Position numbers and translations under genes: made by a program. Positions 9,900 to 19,916 of a stretch of 34,093 bases of DNA are shown here, one piece after another. Within the stretch, counting starts at the first letter, position 1, and each line of letters opens with the position of its first letter. Below the pieces are notes generated by a model, which saw only the letters and a program-made list of their open reading frames with translations, was not told where the DNA came from and made no database searches. This DNA is from Gammaproteobacteria bacterium (lineage in GTDB: Bacteria > Pseudomonadota > Gammaproteobacteria > Pseudomonadales > Azotimanducaceae), in the NCBI GenBank assembly GCA_027292925.1, contig JAPUGI010000202.1:1-34093 (forward strand), in the 5' to 3' direction.

Positions 9900-10991
9900 C
9901 TAAAGACCTCGATCATAGATCAACTCTTGCAGCGTTTTATTTTTTGCATAAGGGCTATCAACATCATCAATGTGAATCGGGCTGTCTTTTTGTAAATCTG
10001 ACACAAGTCTCTCTCCATTCATTAGTTCGCGGCATGAAATCTGACCTTTCTGAAGAGGTATCGCAAGGTAGACGTTGTCGAGGGTTAATATAGATCCCTT
10101 CTTCAAATCTTTCTTTGCATAAACTCCGCGAACCAGCTGATCAAGATACTCAACTTCCCTTCTTTTAGGGATGCGCATCTGGTTACCCGATGCACCACAC
10201 ATGAGCACCGCAGTTTTCCATGCTTTGAACCAGGTATCCGCTTGTTGAGGTAATGTGCAGTAGGATGAAACGGGTATGCCATCAGCATCGATATCAATAT
10301 GTCTCTCAAAAGTGCGCGCACCTTTTGCATATGCCAGCATGACTGACGAGTGCCAGTCGTTTTGTTCGTGACTTGAAAATCCGATAACGGTATCTGGAAA
10401 TCGGTCCACCAGGAAATCGATTTGATTCAATTCCAGTTCATCATCATCAGAAGGGTAAAGGGAAACGCAATGGTTTATTGCAAGAGGAATGTTGCGGCGA
10501 GAGAAAAAAGTAACCAGATCGTCGATGTCCTTCAAAGATGAGCCGCCTGTCGAGACAATGACAGGTTTGCGGATAGTGGCTATTTTTTCAATCAGTATCC
10601 AGTCGTTTATGTCCGAACTCGCAATTTTTATGATATCAATACCAAGCTCGACGCAAAGATCTACCGAGCGATCATCAAACGGCGTGGACATAGTAATGCA
10701 TCCTGATGATCGAATCGCACGAACCAGGGTTTCGTAATCATCCCTGCTCAATTTTGTATCAAGCGTTTTCTTTATGTACTTGACGTCCTGCCGCTCGCGA
10801 AAGTCGGAATGAATGAAGGCATCTACATCGCGAAATTGTAGTTTGATGGCTGCCTTTATATTGTTGTAGCGAACTATTCGGGAGAATGCGGAAATTATTG
10901 CCATCCCTCGATTCACCTCTCCCCAATGATTGTTGGCCATTTCCAGCACAAACAAGTCGGTGAAGAGTTTTTCCCCGTTGTCCATAAACAT
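9900..10991 (-). CDS. N-acetylneuraminate synthase (NeuB/SpsE)-family protein with C-terminal SAF-like domain
   Basis: FVLEMANNHWGEVNRGM, STPFDDRSVDLCVELGIDIIKIASSDI, KPVIVSTGGSS, IGFSSHEQ, then RGVYAKKDLKKGSILTLDNVYLAIP (SAF domain). Confidence 0.85.
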   Translation of the reverse strand: MFMDNGEKLFTDLFVLEMANNHWGEVNRGMAIISAFSRIVRYNNIKAAIKLQFRDVDAFIHSDFRERQDVKYIKKTLDTKLSRDDYETLVRAIRSSGCITMSTPFDDRSVDLCVELGIDIIKIASSDINDWILIEKIATIRKPVIVSTGGSSLKDIDDLVTFFSRRNIPLAINHCVSLYPSDDDELELNQIDFLVDRFPDTVIGFSSHEQNDWHSSVMLAYAKGARTFERHIDIDADGIPVSSYCTLPQQADTWFKAWKTAVLMCGASGNQMRIPKRREVEYLDQLVRGVYAKKDLKKGSILTLDNVYLAIPLQKGQISCRELMNGERLVSDLQKDSPIHIDDVDSPYAKNKTLQELIYDRGL

Positions 10992-11219
10992 TTTGCCTTC
11001 TGCGACGACTTCCTCACATTATAACGGGTTTTGGCCTTCGCTCAGCCATTCGGTTTGTTCGATACTTGGCAAGTCGAGCCTGTATAATTGCTAGCTAACC
11101 TTCATGCTATGGCTTGCACCCGTGGGTCGAGAATCAAGTCTTTACCAATCAGGTCTTGAAGGTAAATGCGGGCGGGAGAATTCGGTGAAAACCAACGGTT
11201 GAAGAGGAACATATGACGG

Positions 11220-12164
11220 ATGAAAAAAATATCCATAGTTACGGCATGTTTTAACGAAGAGGAGAGCGTAGAGGAGCTATGTCGACGCATCAAAGAGGTC
11301 CTTGTTAATCTAGCGGATTACGATTACGAGCATATTCTGATTGACAATCATTCGACCGACCGGACTGTGTCAATCATCAAATCTCTTGCCGCAAAAGACA
11401 TGCGCATTAAACTCATCGTCAATGCTAGAAATTTTGGAGCCATCCGCTCCGGTTACTATGGATTTTTGCAGGCACAGGGTGATTGCGTTATCCCAATGGC
11501 GGCCGATCTGCAGGATCCACCCGAATTGATACCGGAGCTAGTTAAAAAATGGGAAGAGGGATTTAAGGTCGTTCTTTTCGTCAAGCCACAAAGCAATGAA
11601 AAATGGCCAATGTCAGCCATCAAACGCTATTACTACAAGTTTGTAGATTACATTTCGGATATCCCATTGGTAAGAAATGCAACCGGCGCCGGGTTGTACG
11701 ACAAACGGGTTGTTGAAATCTTACGAACCATTGATGACCCGTATCCTTACTTTCGTGGCCTAGTGAGTGAAATAGGTTTCCCAATAGCGACTATCCCATT
11801 CTGTCAGCCACTTCGACAACACGGGGTGACCAAAAGCAATTTTTATTCACTTTATGATATGGCGATGTTGGGGATAACTAAACATTCCAAAGTCCCTCTA
11901 CGGCTGTTAACCATGTCTGGATTTCTACTATCGCTTCTTAGCGTCTTACTGATGGTTTTCTATTTTTTTATGAAGTTGATCTACTGGGATAGTTTCACCC
12001 TGGGAATGGCGCCGATACTGTTAGGTATTTTCTTCTTTGCATCGGTGCAGCTGTTTTTTATGGGTATGCTTGGTGAGTACATCGGCTCGATACACACGCA
12101 TGTACGAAAACTGCCTTTAGTTGTTGAGATAGAGAGAGTCAACTTTGAAGAAGAGGCAAATTAG
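11220..12164 (+). CDS. GT2 family glycosyltransferase, GtrB/DPM1-like
   Basis: ISIVTACFNEEESVEELCRRI, IDNHSTDRTV, ADLQDPPELIPEL, two C-terminal TM helices ending in GMLGEYIGSIHTHV. Confidence 0.9.
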   Translation: MKKISIVTACFNEEESVEELCRRIKEVLVNLADYDYEHILIDNHSTDRTVSIIKSLAAKDMRIKLIVNARNFGAIRSGYYGFLQAQGDCVIPMAADLQDPPELIPELVKKWEEGFKVVLFVKPQSNEKWPMSAIKRYYYKFVDYISDIPLVRNATGAGLYDKRVVEILRTIDDPYPYFRGLVSEIGFPIATIPFCQPLRQHGVTKSNFYSLYDMAMLGITKHSKVPLRLLTMSGFLLSLLSVLLMVFYFFMKLIYWDSFTLGMAPILLGIFFFASVQLFFMGMLGEYIGSIHTHVRKLPLVVEIERVNFEEEAN

Positions 12165-13138
12165 GTGGGAACCGCATAAACTAACGGTAAAGGTAGACCA
12201 GCCTGTGGTATCACTTCACTGGAGTAACCGGCTTTTTCAAGCGCGTCACAAACAAGGTTCGTATTGATCTGGCCATTTATGAAGTGAGGTTCAATAATCA
12301 GACGTGGTTTATAACGGCGTAGAAAATCCGAAGCGGAGTCAAGTACTTCCACTTCAGATCCTTCGATATCCATTTTTATAAATTCGACGTGCGTTACCTC
12401 GTATTCCTGACACATATCATCAAGCGATATGACGTCGACTTCATAGACATTGGACTCCCTGCCGAGGATGGATTTTATTGCAGAACCCATATTCCCTTCA
12501 CCCTGAAAATACAGCTTCGTTGTGGATGACCAGATTCCTTTGTTTACGGGAGTGACGTTTTGCAATGAGTGCAGCTTAATGTTTTTATTGAGCGCCTGGA
12601 AATTCTCAGAGTCCGGTTCGAGAGAAATGACACGTCCTTGGCTTCCTACAGCCTTGGAAAAGGCCCATGACGATGCGCCACAATAAGACCCGAGGTCGAA
12701 TACAACATCTCCTGCTTTAAGCGCTGCTTTTTCGATGTAGATGTCTGTTGTATCGAGCGGTTCAGCGAACGATGTAAAGTAAAAAGCAAGATCCAGTTCG
12801 GTCAGTGTGTGCATCCCAGGTTTTGAATAATCTACAACCTGTATTCCATCCATGGTCTTGTTTTGTACTGCGGAAAAGTAATAGTCGAAGTTGTTCACGA
12901 TGTCGTAACAATATATGAGGTGCCGAAACGATACTCTCAGGTGTCGATTTCCTTCTATTAGCGTAATGGTCTCTACAGGCTTTTTTCCTTCGAGCTGCAC
13001 TTTTATTCCCTTACTTCTCGCGATTAGTTTCAGGAAACCGGGCATTGTCGCCAGCATGGTATCAACGCCTACAGACTTTACCAGGCGGTAAATTAGGGGC
13101 TGCTTCATTAGAGCGGAAAGTATGTTTTTTATAGCCAT
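12161..13138 (-). CDS. FkbM family methyltransferase
   Basis: VVFDLGSYCGASSWAFSKAVG, VISLEPDSENFQALNKNI, VEFIKMDIEGSEVEVL, YKPRLIIEPH. Confidence 0.85.
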   Translation of the reverse strand: MAIKNILSALMKQPLIYRLVKSVGVDTMLATMPGFLKLIARSKGIKVQLEGKKPVETITLIEGNRHLRVSFRHLIYCYDIVNNFDYYFSAVQNKTMDGIQVVDYSKPGMHTLTELDLAFYFTSFAEPLDTTDIYIEKAALKAGDVVFDLGSYCGASSWAFSKAVGSQGRVISLEPDSENFQALNKNIKLHSLQNVTPVNKGIWSSTTKLYFQGEGNMGSAIKSILGRESNVYEVDVISLDDMCQEYEVTHVEFIKMDIEGSEVEVLDSASDFLRRYKPRLIIEPHFINGQINTNLVCDALEKAGYSSEVIPQAGLPLPLVYAVPT

Positions 13139-13228
13139 GGCTCATGATATAAGACCTAGCGAAATCTTCAATTAACGGACCAGGGAGACGAGTCGTTAAC
13201 CAGAGGCACCCGGGTCTGAGGAAGTAGA

Positions 13229-15490
13229 TTGAACTACCTGCATGAAAGACAGGGCAGTCTCCTGTTATTTGGCCTGCTAATTATGGTTCCTCTTACCTGG
13301 TGGGCACTAATAGGTTGGCGGCCACCCTATTTGTTGGATCAACATGACAACCTGCAGATGGGATATATTTATTTCAGGGATTTGATTGACAAGGGTGGAA
13401 ACTGGCAGCAACTAATGTACTGGCCTGGACTCCAGGGAGGTGTGAAGGTACATGATGTGGTTGGAAGCCCGCCCTTCGCGCAGTTGCTCGCATATTTAGG
13501 GTTTTCAACTCTTAGCATAAGTAATCTTTCGATATTTTTTATTCAGGTGCTGTTCGCGTACTTTTCCACAATCTCGGTATTACGGTTGGCGACGCTTGTT
13601 TTTGGCAACACGGAGCAGACTCCTCTATTCGTTCTGATTGTGATTGGTTTGATTTTCGCTTTTCTCCCGCTCCTGGGCTGGCGTTTAACATACGGGCACA
13701 CCAATATCATTTTTGGACTGTTTGTATTCCTTTGTATGACTACGTTGTTACTGGAAGAAATTACACATTCACGTTCTCTGCTAACAGTGTTATTGAGTGT
13801 GCTCGCGCTTACGCATGCCTTTCAGTTCAATGGCTACCAGATGGTCTACTACAGCGTACTTTTTGGCGGACCTGTTGTTTACGCCGTACTATTCGCGAAA
13901 CCTAACATTCCAATCAAGGAACGCTTCGGCTTTCTGACATTTCCTGTACTGATTTTTTTTGTTGCTCTCCTGATCAGCCTGCCGAAATTCGCTGGAATCG
14001 CAGCCAATGCCTTTAGTCAAGATATGGGGCGATCCGCTTACAATGAGGTCATCTACGGTTACACTACCGCGACCCTGGCTGACTGGATCAGCTCTGTGTC
14101 CTGGAGCGCCAGTTTCATTTCAGACGAACGCCCCGCTTTCCTACACCAGGAAGTAAATTATCCACTGGGCCCGCTGATATTGATGTTGTTCCTGACTGGA
14201 TTCAACCAGGTGAGTTTTCGTCTTCTGATGGGCCTGGGAGCGTCCCTGGTACTAGCAATGATCGTCAGCATGAATATCACTCCTGTCTCGACGGTATTAG
14301 TAGACTATCTCCCGTTGCTGGAAAGCTTTCGAGTTCCAGCGAGAGCTATCATGCCGGTTATAATTTTCGCGACATTGTTGGGTGCTGCAGCCCTGTTAAC
14401 AGTTTTACTGCAAGCCAAGGGCGCAATCCACCTATGGTTATATCCAGTTCTCATCGCACTGATCGGAATTACTTCGTACAACGATTCAGTCCTTAATGAT
14501 TTGCTTCTATGTATGGCAATACTGCTCATTGCCATTTCGATCAGAGAGAACAGGTCGCGAAAAGATGTCGTTCTTGTTTGTCTGGTACTTTTTGTCGGTA
14601 GTGCGATCTCTGCCTTCCATGAAAGAATCAACCCACCTTTGAAAAACCCCATTAGCGAAGCTGTCAGCATCCCAATAAAGCAGACCGTCTTTGCACAAGC
14701 ACCAGTGCTATCTGATCCGCTTCACCGTGCTTATGTGAATTTCCAGTTACGTACCATGGGGTTTAACTCAGCCTATTACATTGGTATTTCCACGTTAAGT
14801 GGATACTGGTTTCCCCTGGGTCGTTTCGGTCGTCTTTATTCGGAGCTCAATGGGCTACGGTACAATCCAGCGGTGGCTGTATTCAATAATTCTCCGCAAC
14901 TTCGGAGTTTTCATCCGTTAAACCAGCTATATAACGTGGGCTGGTTAGTAGAGAGTGTTGCGGGTGAGTTGAGAGTACGCTCTCTTGAACCGACCCTGGG
15001 ACCGGCCTGGATTTCCGGGGAATTAAAGCCAGTTAAGTCTATCGGTGAAGTCGCTGAAACTTTAATCCAGGATGTTGATAAAACGATTGCAATACGTCGC
15101 TGGCAAGCTCTGGTAGACATAAATGATCCAGTCAATGCCGGATTTGACTTTGATACGATCCGATGTGAATCAGCCGATATCATGGATATTAGAACCAACC
15201 CGGATTCAACCGTCATCGAGATAAATCTTGCTAACAAGGGTACCTGTTTGCTCACGGTTGCGACCAATTTCGCGGGCAGCCTCAAAGCCTATGATGGGTA
15301 TGGTTTCTCGCTTGAAACTCTTGTTACCTACGGTTCCCTGTTGGGTGTGGTGTTACCGGATAACACGACGTTTGTAGCAATTCGGGCTGAAGCATGGATT
15401 CCTTTGTGGAGTAAGATCGCTTTTAACCTGGGCTGGATACTGCTCCTGATATTGATGTTCTTTTACAAATATTACCCGAGAATTTTCTAA
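13229..15490 (+). CDS. Large polytopic membrane protein, probable lipid-linked-sugar-dependent glycosyltransferase (YfhO/GtrC-like)
   Basis: 753 aa with a TTG start, many TM segments and a periplasmic-looking C-terminal domain before a final TM. The family call rests on topology and context. Confidence 0.6.
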   Translation: MNYLHERQGSLLLFGLLIMVPLTWWALIGWRPPYLLDQHDNLQMGYIYFRDLIDKGGNWQQLMYWPGLQGGVKVHDVVGSPPFAQLLAYLGFSTLSISNLSIFFIQVLFAYFSTISVLRLATLVFGNTEQTPLFVLIVIGLIFAFLPLLGWRLTYGHTNIIFGLFVFLCMTTLLLEEITHSRSLLTVLLSVLALTHAFQFNGYQMVYYSVLFGGPVVYAVLFAKPNIPIKERFGFLTFPVLIFFVALLISLPKFAGIAANAFSQDMGRSAYNEVIYGYTTATLADWISSVSWSASFISDERPAFLHQEVNYPLGPLILMLFLTGFNQVSFRLLMGLGASLVLAMIVSMNITPVSTVLVDYLPLLESFRVPARAIMPVIIFATLLGAAALLTVLLQAKGAIHLWLYPVLIALIGITSYNDSVLNDLLLCMAILLIAISIRENRSRKDVVLVCLVLFVGSAISAFHERINPPLKNPISEAVSIPIKQTVFAQAPVLSDPLHRAYVNFQLRTMGFNSAYYIGISTLSGYWFPLGRFGRLYSELNGLRYNPAVAVFNNSPQLRSFHPLNQLYNVGWLVESVAGELRVRSLEPTLGPAWISGELKPVKSIGEVAETLIQDVDKTIAIRRWQALVDINDPVNAGFDFDTIRCESADIMDIRTNPDSTVIEINLANKGTCLLTVATNFAGSLKAYDGYGFSLETLVTYGSLLGVVLPDNTTFVAIRAEAWIPLWSKIAFNLGWILLLILMFFYKYYPRIF

Positions 15491-15512
15491 ACTGAGCTTC
15501 GCTGTGAGGCAG

Positions 15513-16589
15513 TTACATCCAGTCGGAATGCGTCGCGGCCCATTTTGCAGTCTTATCTATTGCGGTCTCAAGGTTGATGTCAATGTCAAGATCAAGATCC
15601 CGCGCCCGCGAGACATCGGGGACATAATAGCTTCGATGTGATGATTTCTCTCTGTTTTGTATGCTTACTCCCCGTGAGTTACCGGTAACTTTAGCCACTG
15701 TATGGGCCAGCGCTGCAATGGTGGTTTCCATGCTTGAGCCTACATTATATGCGGTATCAGCTTCACCCTTAAGAAGGAGTTCCCACAACCAGATGACCAG
15801 ATCCGATGTATACATATAGGAACGCACTCCCAGACCGTCACCACGGATAATTGTTTTCCTGTTGTTGAGGCTGTCTGCGATAAAGTTACCGATGGCGAAA
15901 TTTTGATCAAGCGGAAGATAAGGGCCAACAAAAGCGAAGCACCGGGCGGATACCACGCTGATATTGGGGACGGAGTTCAACATGGTTTCTGATAGCTGCT
16001 TGGAGGTTCCATAATCGGTTATTTCGAGCCCGTGCTCCGGTGAGTTGAGTTGAGCCTCAAAAAAAGGTGTGTGCAAACCAAGATCATCATAAACAGCACC
16101 GGAACTCAGGAATAAAAGTCGATCAACGTTTGTGTTTGCAGCAAAACTTCCAATGTTCCTGGTGCCGCGAATAATGGCATTGCCTACCTCTTGTGGACTC
16201 AAGTAGGTGCTGGTATCGGCCGCCCCATGGATGACATAGTCGGGGTTGGAATCAAGCTCTAGCGGTTGGGTTATATCACCGGATATAAGGCGCAATTGTC
16301 CCTCTGCAAATTCTACCGGCCACCTGGCCAGGGTGAAATCGGGATTTCGTGTAAGAACATCAACGGAAAGCTTGACACCCGATTCAACCCGGGCATGAAG
16401 TAAACTGGCTAACAGCCACCTGCCGATAAACCCGGTACCCCCCGTAATAAAGATGCGTGAGCCATTCAATGAATGAAAAATATCTTCTGTACTGGCGAGG
16501 ATGTGATCTAAATCTTCTCGGGGGAGTTGGAACGGAATATCCACTATTTCAAAAATGGAGATTGAGATAGAGCGTTGTTCTTCATTCAA
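15513..16589 (-). CDS. NAD(P)-dependent extended SDR (nucleotide-sugar epimerase/dehydratase/reductase)
   Basis: IFITGGTGFIGRWL (GxxGxxG), FLSSGAVYDDL, DYGTSKQLSE (YxxxK), FVGPYLPLDQNFAIGNFI. Confidence 0.85.
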   Translation of the reverse strand: MNEEQRSISISIFEIVDIPFQLPREDLDHILASTEDIFHSLNGSRIFITGGTGFIGRWLLASLLHARVESGVKLSVDVLTRNPDFTLARWPVEFAEGQLRLISGDITQPLELDSNPDYVIHGAADTSTYLSPQEVGNAIIRGTRNIGSFAANTNVDRLLFLSSGAVYDDLGLHTPFFEAQLNSPEHGLEITDYGTSKQLSETMLNSVPNISVVSARCFAFVGPYLPLDQNFAIGNFIADSLNNRKTIIRGDGLGVRSYMYTSDLVIWLWELLLKGEADTAYNVGSSMETTIAALAHTVAKVTGNSRGVSIQNREKSSHRSYYVPDVSRARDLDLDIDINLETAIDKTAKWAATHSDWM

Positions 16590-16598
16590 GGCTCACGT

Positions 16599-17894
16599 TC
16601 AGGAATAGAAGTCATGAAAAGATTCGATCATATAGTCCAGCATGGCGGGTTGTAACCCGGGATAAACACCCACCCACAGGGCCCTTTGCATGGCAAGGTC
16701 TGTATTAGTCAGTTCGCCGTGTATTCGATATTCCCGACCTTTAAAGTAAGGTTGTTTGGTGAGATTCCCGCCAAATAACAGGCGAGTACCAATCTTTCGT
16801 TGCTCAAGAAATTCAATCAACGCCACTCTTTTATCCTCGCGCAAACAAAGCGGGAATCCAAACCAGGCCGGATCAGCGTCGGGCGTTGCTTCTGGTAACG
16901 TAAGGTGTTCTTGAAGGTCCTGCAAACCTGTTTTTAAAACTTCAAAGTTTTCTTTGCGCTGCTCAATAAATCCCGGGAGTCTTTGCAATTGCGCTGTGGC
17001 AATTGCTGCCTGCATATCGGAAATTTTGAGATTGAACCCCAGGTGGGTATAGGTGTACTTGTGGTCATAGCCGTATGGCAGGTCACCCAGTTGCCAATCG
17101 AAGCGTTGCTTACAGGTATTTGCTATGCCGGGTTCGCAATAGCAATCACGGCCCCAATCGCGGATAGATTGCATGATTCGATCAAGTTTTGATGAGCGCG
17201 TAAATACAGCACCGCCTTCTCCCATCGTAATGTGATGGGCAGGGTAAAAACTCAACGTGCCAATGTCGCCAAAATTGCCGACCAGTTTTCCTTTATAGGT
17301 TGATCCCAATGCATCGCAGCAATCTTCAATCAACCATAACTTGTGAGTCACAGCGATTTCCTTGACCACACCCAGGTTGAAAGGGTTACCCAGGGTATGT
17401 GCAAGCATAATGGCACGAGTCTTATCGGTAACTGCAGATTCGATCTGATCTGCATCAATATTGAATGTGGCGATGTCTATGTCAATGAAGACGGGAATCA
17501 TGCCGTACAGCAGCATTGGGTTCACTGTTGTAGGAAATCCCGCCGCCACAGTGATTACCTCATCACCCGGCTGCAGCGCTCTGTCATCCAACTTTGGAGA
17601 AGTTAGTGCTGCGAATGCGACCAGGTTTGCTGACGAGCCTGAATTGGTCGTTAGTACATGACGCGGCCCGATAAATGCAGCAAGATTCTTCTCGAATTCT
17701 TCGTTGAAACGCCCCGTTGTCAACCAACCGTCCAGGCAAGCATCCACCATTGAAACCATTTCACTGGCGCCGATGACTTTCCCGGATGGCGGGATGGGAG
17801 TTTCTCCTGGTGTGAAGTGCGCAGTTTGCGAGTACTTCAGCTCGGCGAACCCTTCAACCAGATCGAGAATTTTATTGCGTATAGGATCTTCCAT
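16599..17894 (-). CDS. rfbH: CDP-6-deoxy-L-threo-D-glycero-4-hexulose 3-dehydrase (E1, RfbH/DdhC family)
   Basis: DegT/AspC-type aminotransferase fold. [14 protein letters not shown] carries His in place of the PLP Lys. Cysteines are spaced C-X57-C-X1-C-X7-C (IEDCC...[14 protein letters not shown]), counted by hand. Confidence 0.95.
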   Translation of the reverse strand: MEDPIRNKILDLVEGFAELKYSQTAHFTPGETPIPPSGKVIGASEMVSMVDACLDGWLTTGRFNEEFEKNLAAFIGPRHVLTTNSGSSANLVAFAALTSPKLDDRALQPGDEVITVAAGFPTTVNPMLLYGMIPVFIDIDIATFNIDADQIESAVTDKTRAIMLAHTLGNPFNLGVVKEIAVTHKLWLIEDCCDALGSTYKGKLVGNFGDIGTLSFYPAHHITMGEGGAVFTRSSKLDRIMQSIRDWGRDCYCEPGIANTCKQRFDWQLGDLPYGYDHKYTYTHLGFNLKISDMQAAIATAQLQRLPGFIEQRKENFEVLKTGLQDLQEHLTLPEATPDADPAWFGFPLCLREDKRVALIEFLEQRKIGTRLLFGGNLTKQPYFKGREYRIHGELTNTDLAMQRALWVGVYPGLQPAMLDYMIESFHDFYS

Positions 17895-17896
17895 GG

Positions 17897-18991
17897 TCAG
17901 GAGTTTCCTAGATAATTACTAATCTGAGATGACGTGAATGCCATCATATCATCACCCTGGTGCCAGGCGTCGTACCAGGAAAAGGTCTGCTGAACGGCTT
18001 CTTTTACATTCCACTTTGACTGCCAACTAAAGGCCTGCTTCGCTGCGCCCGGGTCAAGCATCAGGAGCACCGCTTCAGGAGGACCAGTATCTGCTCCGTT
18101 TTCGAATTTAAGATCCGGCCAGACTTCCGAGGCGAGTTTAAGTAATTCAGTCACCGAAATCACTTCCTCTTTTTCAGGACCGAAATTCCATGCCTTGCAC
18201 AGGTTCCGCTGTTCTCGCATTTCTTGGGCAAGTAGCAGATAGCCGGATAAAGGTTCCAGCACGTGTTGCCATGGGCGAACTGATTGCGGGTTTCGCACCT
18301 TTATAATGTCGTTGGCCAGCCAGGCTTTTATGGTATCAGGAATCAGCCGGTCTTCCGCCCAATCTCCACCACCGATGACGTTTCCCGCTCGGGCGCTTGC
18401 AACATGGATATTGGGATGGGAACCTGAAGCTGAGAAGTAACTGTGACGGAAACTGCTTGTAACAAGTTCTGCGCAGGCCTTGCTCGCACTATAGGGGTCA
18501 TTTCCACCAAGAGGATCGCTCTCCTCGTAATGGTGATGCTGCTCAACATTGAGATAGCATTTATCGCTGGTAACGATCACAACATCGCAATGGTGCTCAA
18601 GAGAACATACCGCCTGCAGCAGGTTTGCTGTGCCCATCACATTGGTTTGGAATGTTTCCATGGGACAGCTATAACTAACTCGAACCAGTGCCTGCGCGGC
18701 CAGATGGAATATGACGTCCGGCTCTGCGCGTAAGACCGCCTGTTCCAGTCTTTTCCGGTCATTGATGTCGGCGATTATCGATTCAACCCGATCTGAAAGC
18801 CTGATGATGTCGAACATGGAGCTAGCAGTAGTCGGAGCCAGGGCGTATCCAACTACATCTGCGCCCATCTGCGCGAGCCAATGACACAGCCAGCTTCCTT
18901 TGAAACCGGGATGCCCCGTGACCAGGACTTTTTTCCCGGACCAGTGACCGGGAACTACCATACCTTCCATGGTGCTTCGCCGGATCGCCAA
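17897..18991 (-). CDS. rfbG: CDP-glucose 4,6-dehydratase
   Basis: [82 protein letters not shown]. The true start may be MVVPGHW at 18961. Confidence 0.95.
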   Translation of the reverse strand: MAIRRSTMEGMVVPGHWSGKKVLVTGHPGFKGSWLCHWLAQMGADVVGYALAPTTASSMFDIIRLSDRVESIIADINDRKRLEQAVLRAEPDVIFHLAAQALVRVSYSCPMETFQTNVMGTANLLQAVCSLEHHCDVVIVTSDKCYLNVEQHHHYEESDPLGGNDPYSASKACAELVTSSFRHSYFSASGSHPNIHVASARAGNVIGGGDWAEDRLIPDTIKAWLANDIIKVRNPQSVRPWQHVLEPLSGYLLLAQEMREQRNLCKAWNFGPEKEEVISVTELLKLASEVWPDLKFENGADTGPPEAVLLMLDPGAAKQAFSWQSKWNVKEAVQQTFSWYDAWHQGDDMMAFTSSQISNYLGNS

Positions 18992-19725
18992 TATTCTTCG
19001 AGAAATTGTCTTTCCCGGATGGTGTCCATGGGTTGCCAGTAACCTTCGTGCCGGTAGGCGACGAGATTACCTTCTGCGGCAAGGGTGGTGAGGGGTTTGT
19101 CCTCCCAGAGCGTTGCGTCGTTTTCGATATAGTCAAAAATTCCATTGGACAGGACAAAAAAGCCTCCGTTTATATAGCTTCCCGGACCGACCTGCTTCTC
19201 ACGAAATTCTTTAACCATATCGCCCTCGAGGGACAAGGTGCCGAATCGCCCCGGCGGGGGTACCGCGCTGACGGTTGCCAGTTTTCCATGGGCATTGTGA
19301 AACGCCACCAGAGCGCCGATGTCGATGTCACCGACACCGTCACCGTAGGTAAAACAAAACGGCTCATCGTCATTGAGGTACTTTTTCACGCGTAACAATC
19401 TGCCGCCGGTTTGAGAATCCTCGCCGGTGTCGATAAGTGTCACCTTCCAGGGCTCAGCCTCGTTTTCGTGTACCTGCATTTCATTGGTTTGCATATCGAA
19501 GGTCACGTCAGAGTTATGAAGGAAATAATTCGCAAAGTATTCCTTGATGATATAACCCTTGTAACCAAGGCAAATCACGAACTCATTAACACCGTGAGCA
19601 CTGAAAATTTTCATGATGTGCCACAGGATGGGTTTGCCCCCAATGGTTACCATAGGTTTCGGGCGCACCTCGGTTTCTTCTGCCAGTCTCGATCCCCGAC
19701 CGCCAGCCAATATTACCGCTTTCAC
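18955..19725 (-). CDS. rfbF: Glucose-1-phosphate cytidylyltransferase
   Basis: MKAVILAGGRGSRLAEETEVRPKPMVTIGGKPILWHIMKIFS...FCFTYGDGVGDIDI...ATVSAVPPPGRFG; overlaps rfbG. Confidence 0.96.
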   Translation of the reverse strand: MKAVILAGGRGSRLAEETEVRPKPMVTIGGKPILWHIMKIFSAHGVNEFVICLGYKGYIIKEYFANYFLHNSDVTFDMQTNEMQVHENEAEPWKVTLIDTGEDSQTGGRLLRVKKYLNDDEPFCFTYGDGVGDIDIGALVAFHNAHGKLATVSAVPPPGRFGTLSLEGDMVKEFREKQVGPGSYINGGFFVLSNGIFDYIENDATLWEDKPLTTLAAEGNLVAYRHEGYWQPMDTIRERQFLEEYWRSGEAPWKVW

Positions 19726-19916
19726 TTTTTTTCCATCCTGGTCATCAACCCGAGTTGATCTGAAATATTAGCGAACATTATATTGTAAACAGCCAGGGCG
19801 GGTGATAATCACCGTTTGTCCTGTCAATGTGGCCATCCGTGAAGCCGTCGTCTGGCAAGCCCGATATAATAGTGGACCTCTGATCTTTTCAGTGCCTCTA
19901 AATTCGGCTCTTTTGG

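Noticed and set aside
11102-11293. 63 aa minus-strand ORF upstream of the GtrB-like gene
   Set aside because: Overlaps the gene start on the opposite strand and has no recognised similarity; a remnant gene is possible but unsupported.
14305-14670. 121 aa minus-strand ORF
   Set aside because: Antisense within the 753 aa membrane protein gene with no recognisable domain.
19006-19395. 129 aa plus-strand ORF
   Set aside because: Antisense to rfbF, whose protein is unmistakable.
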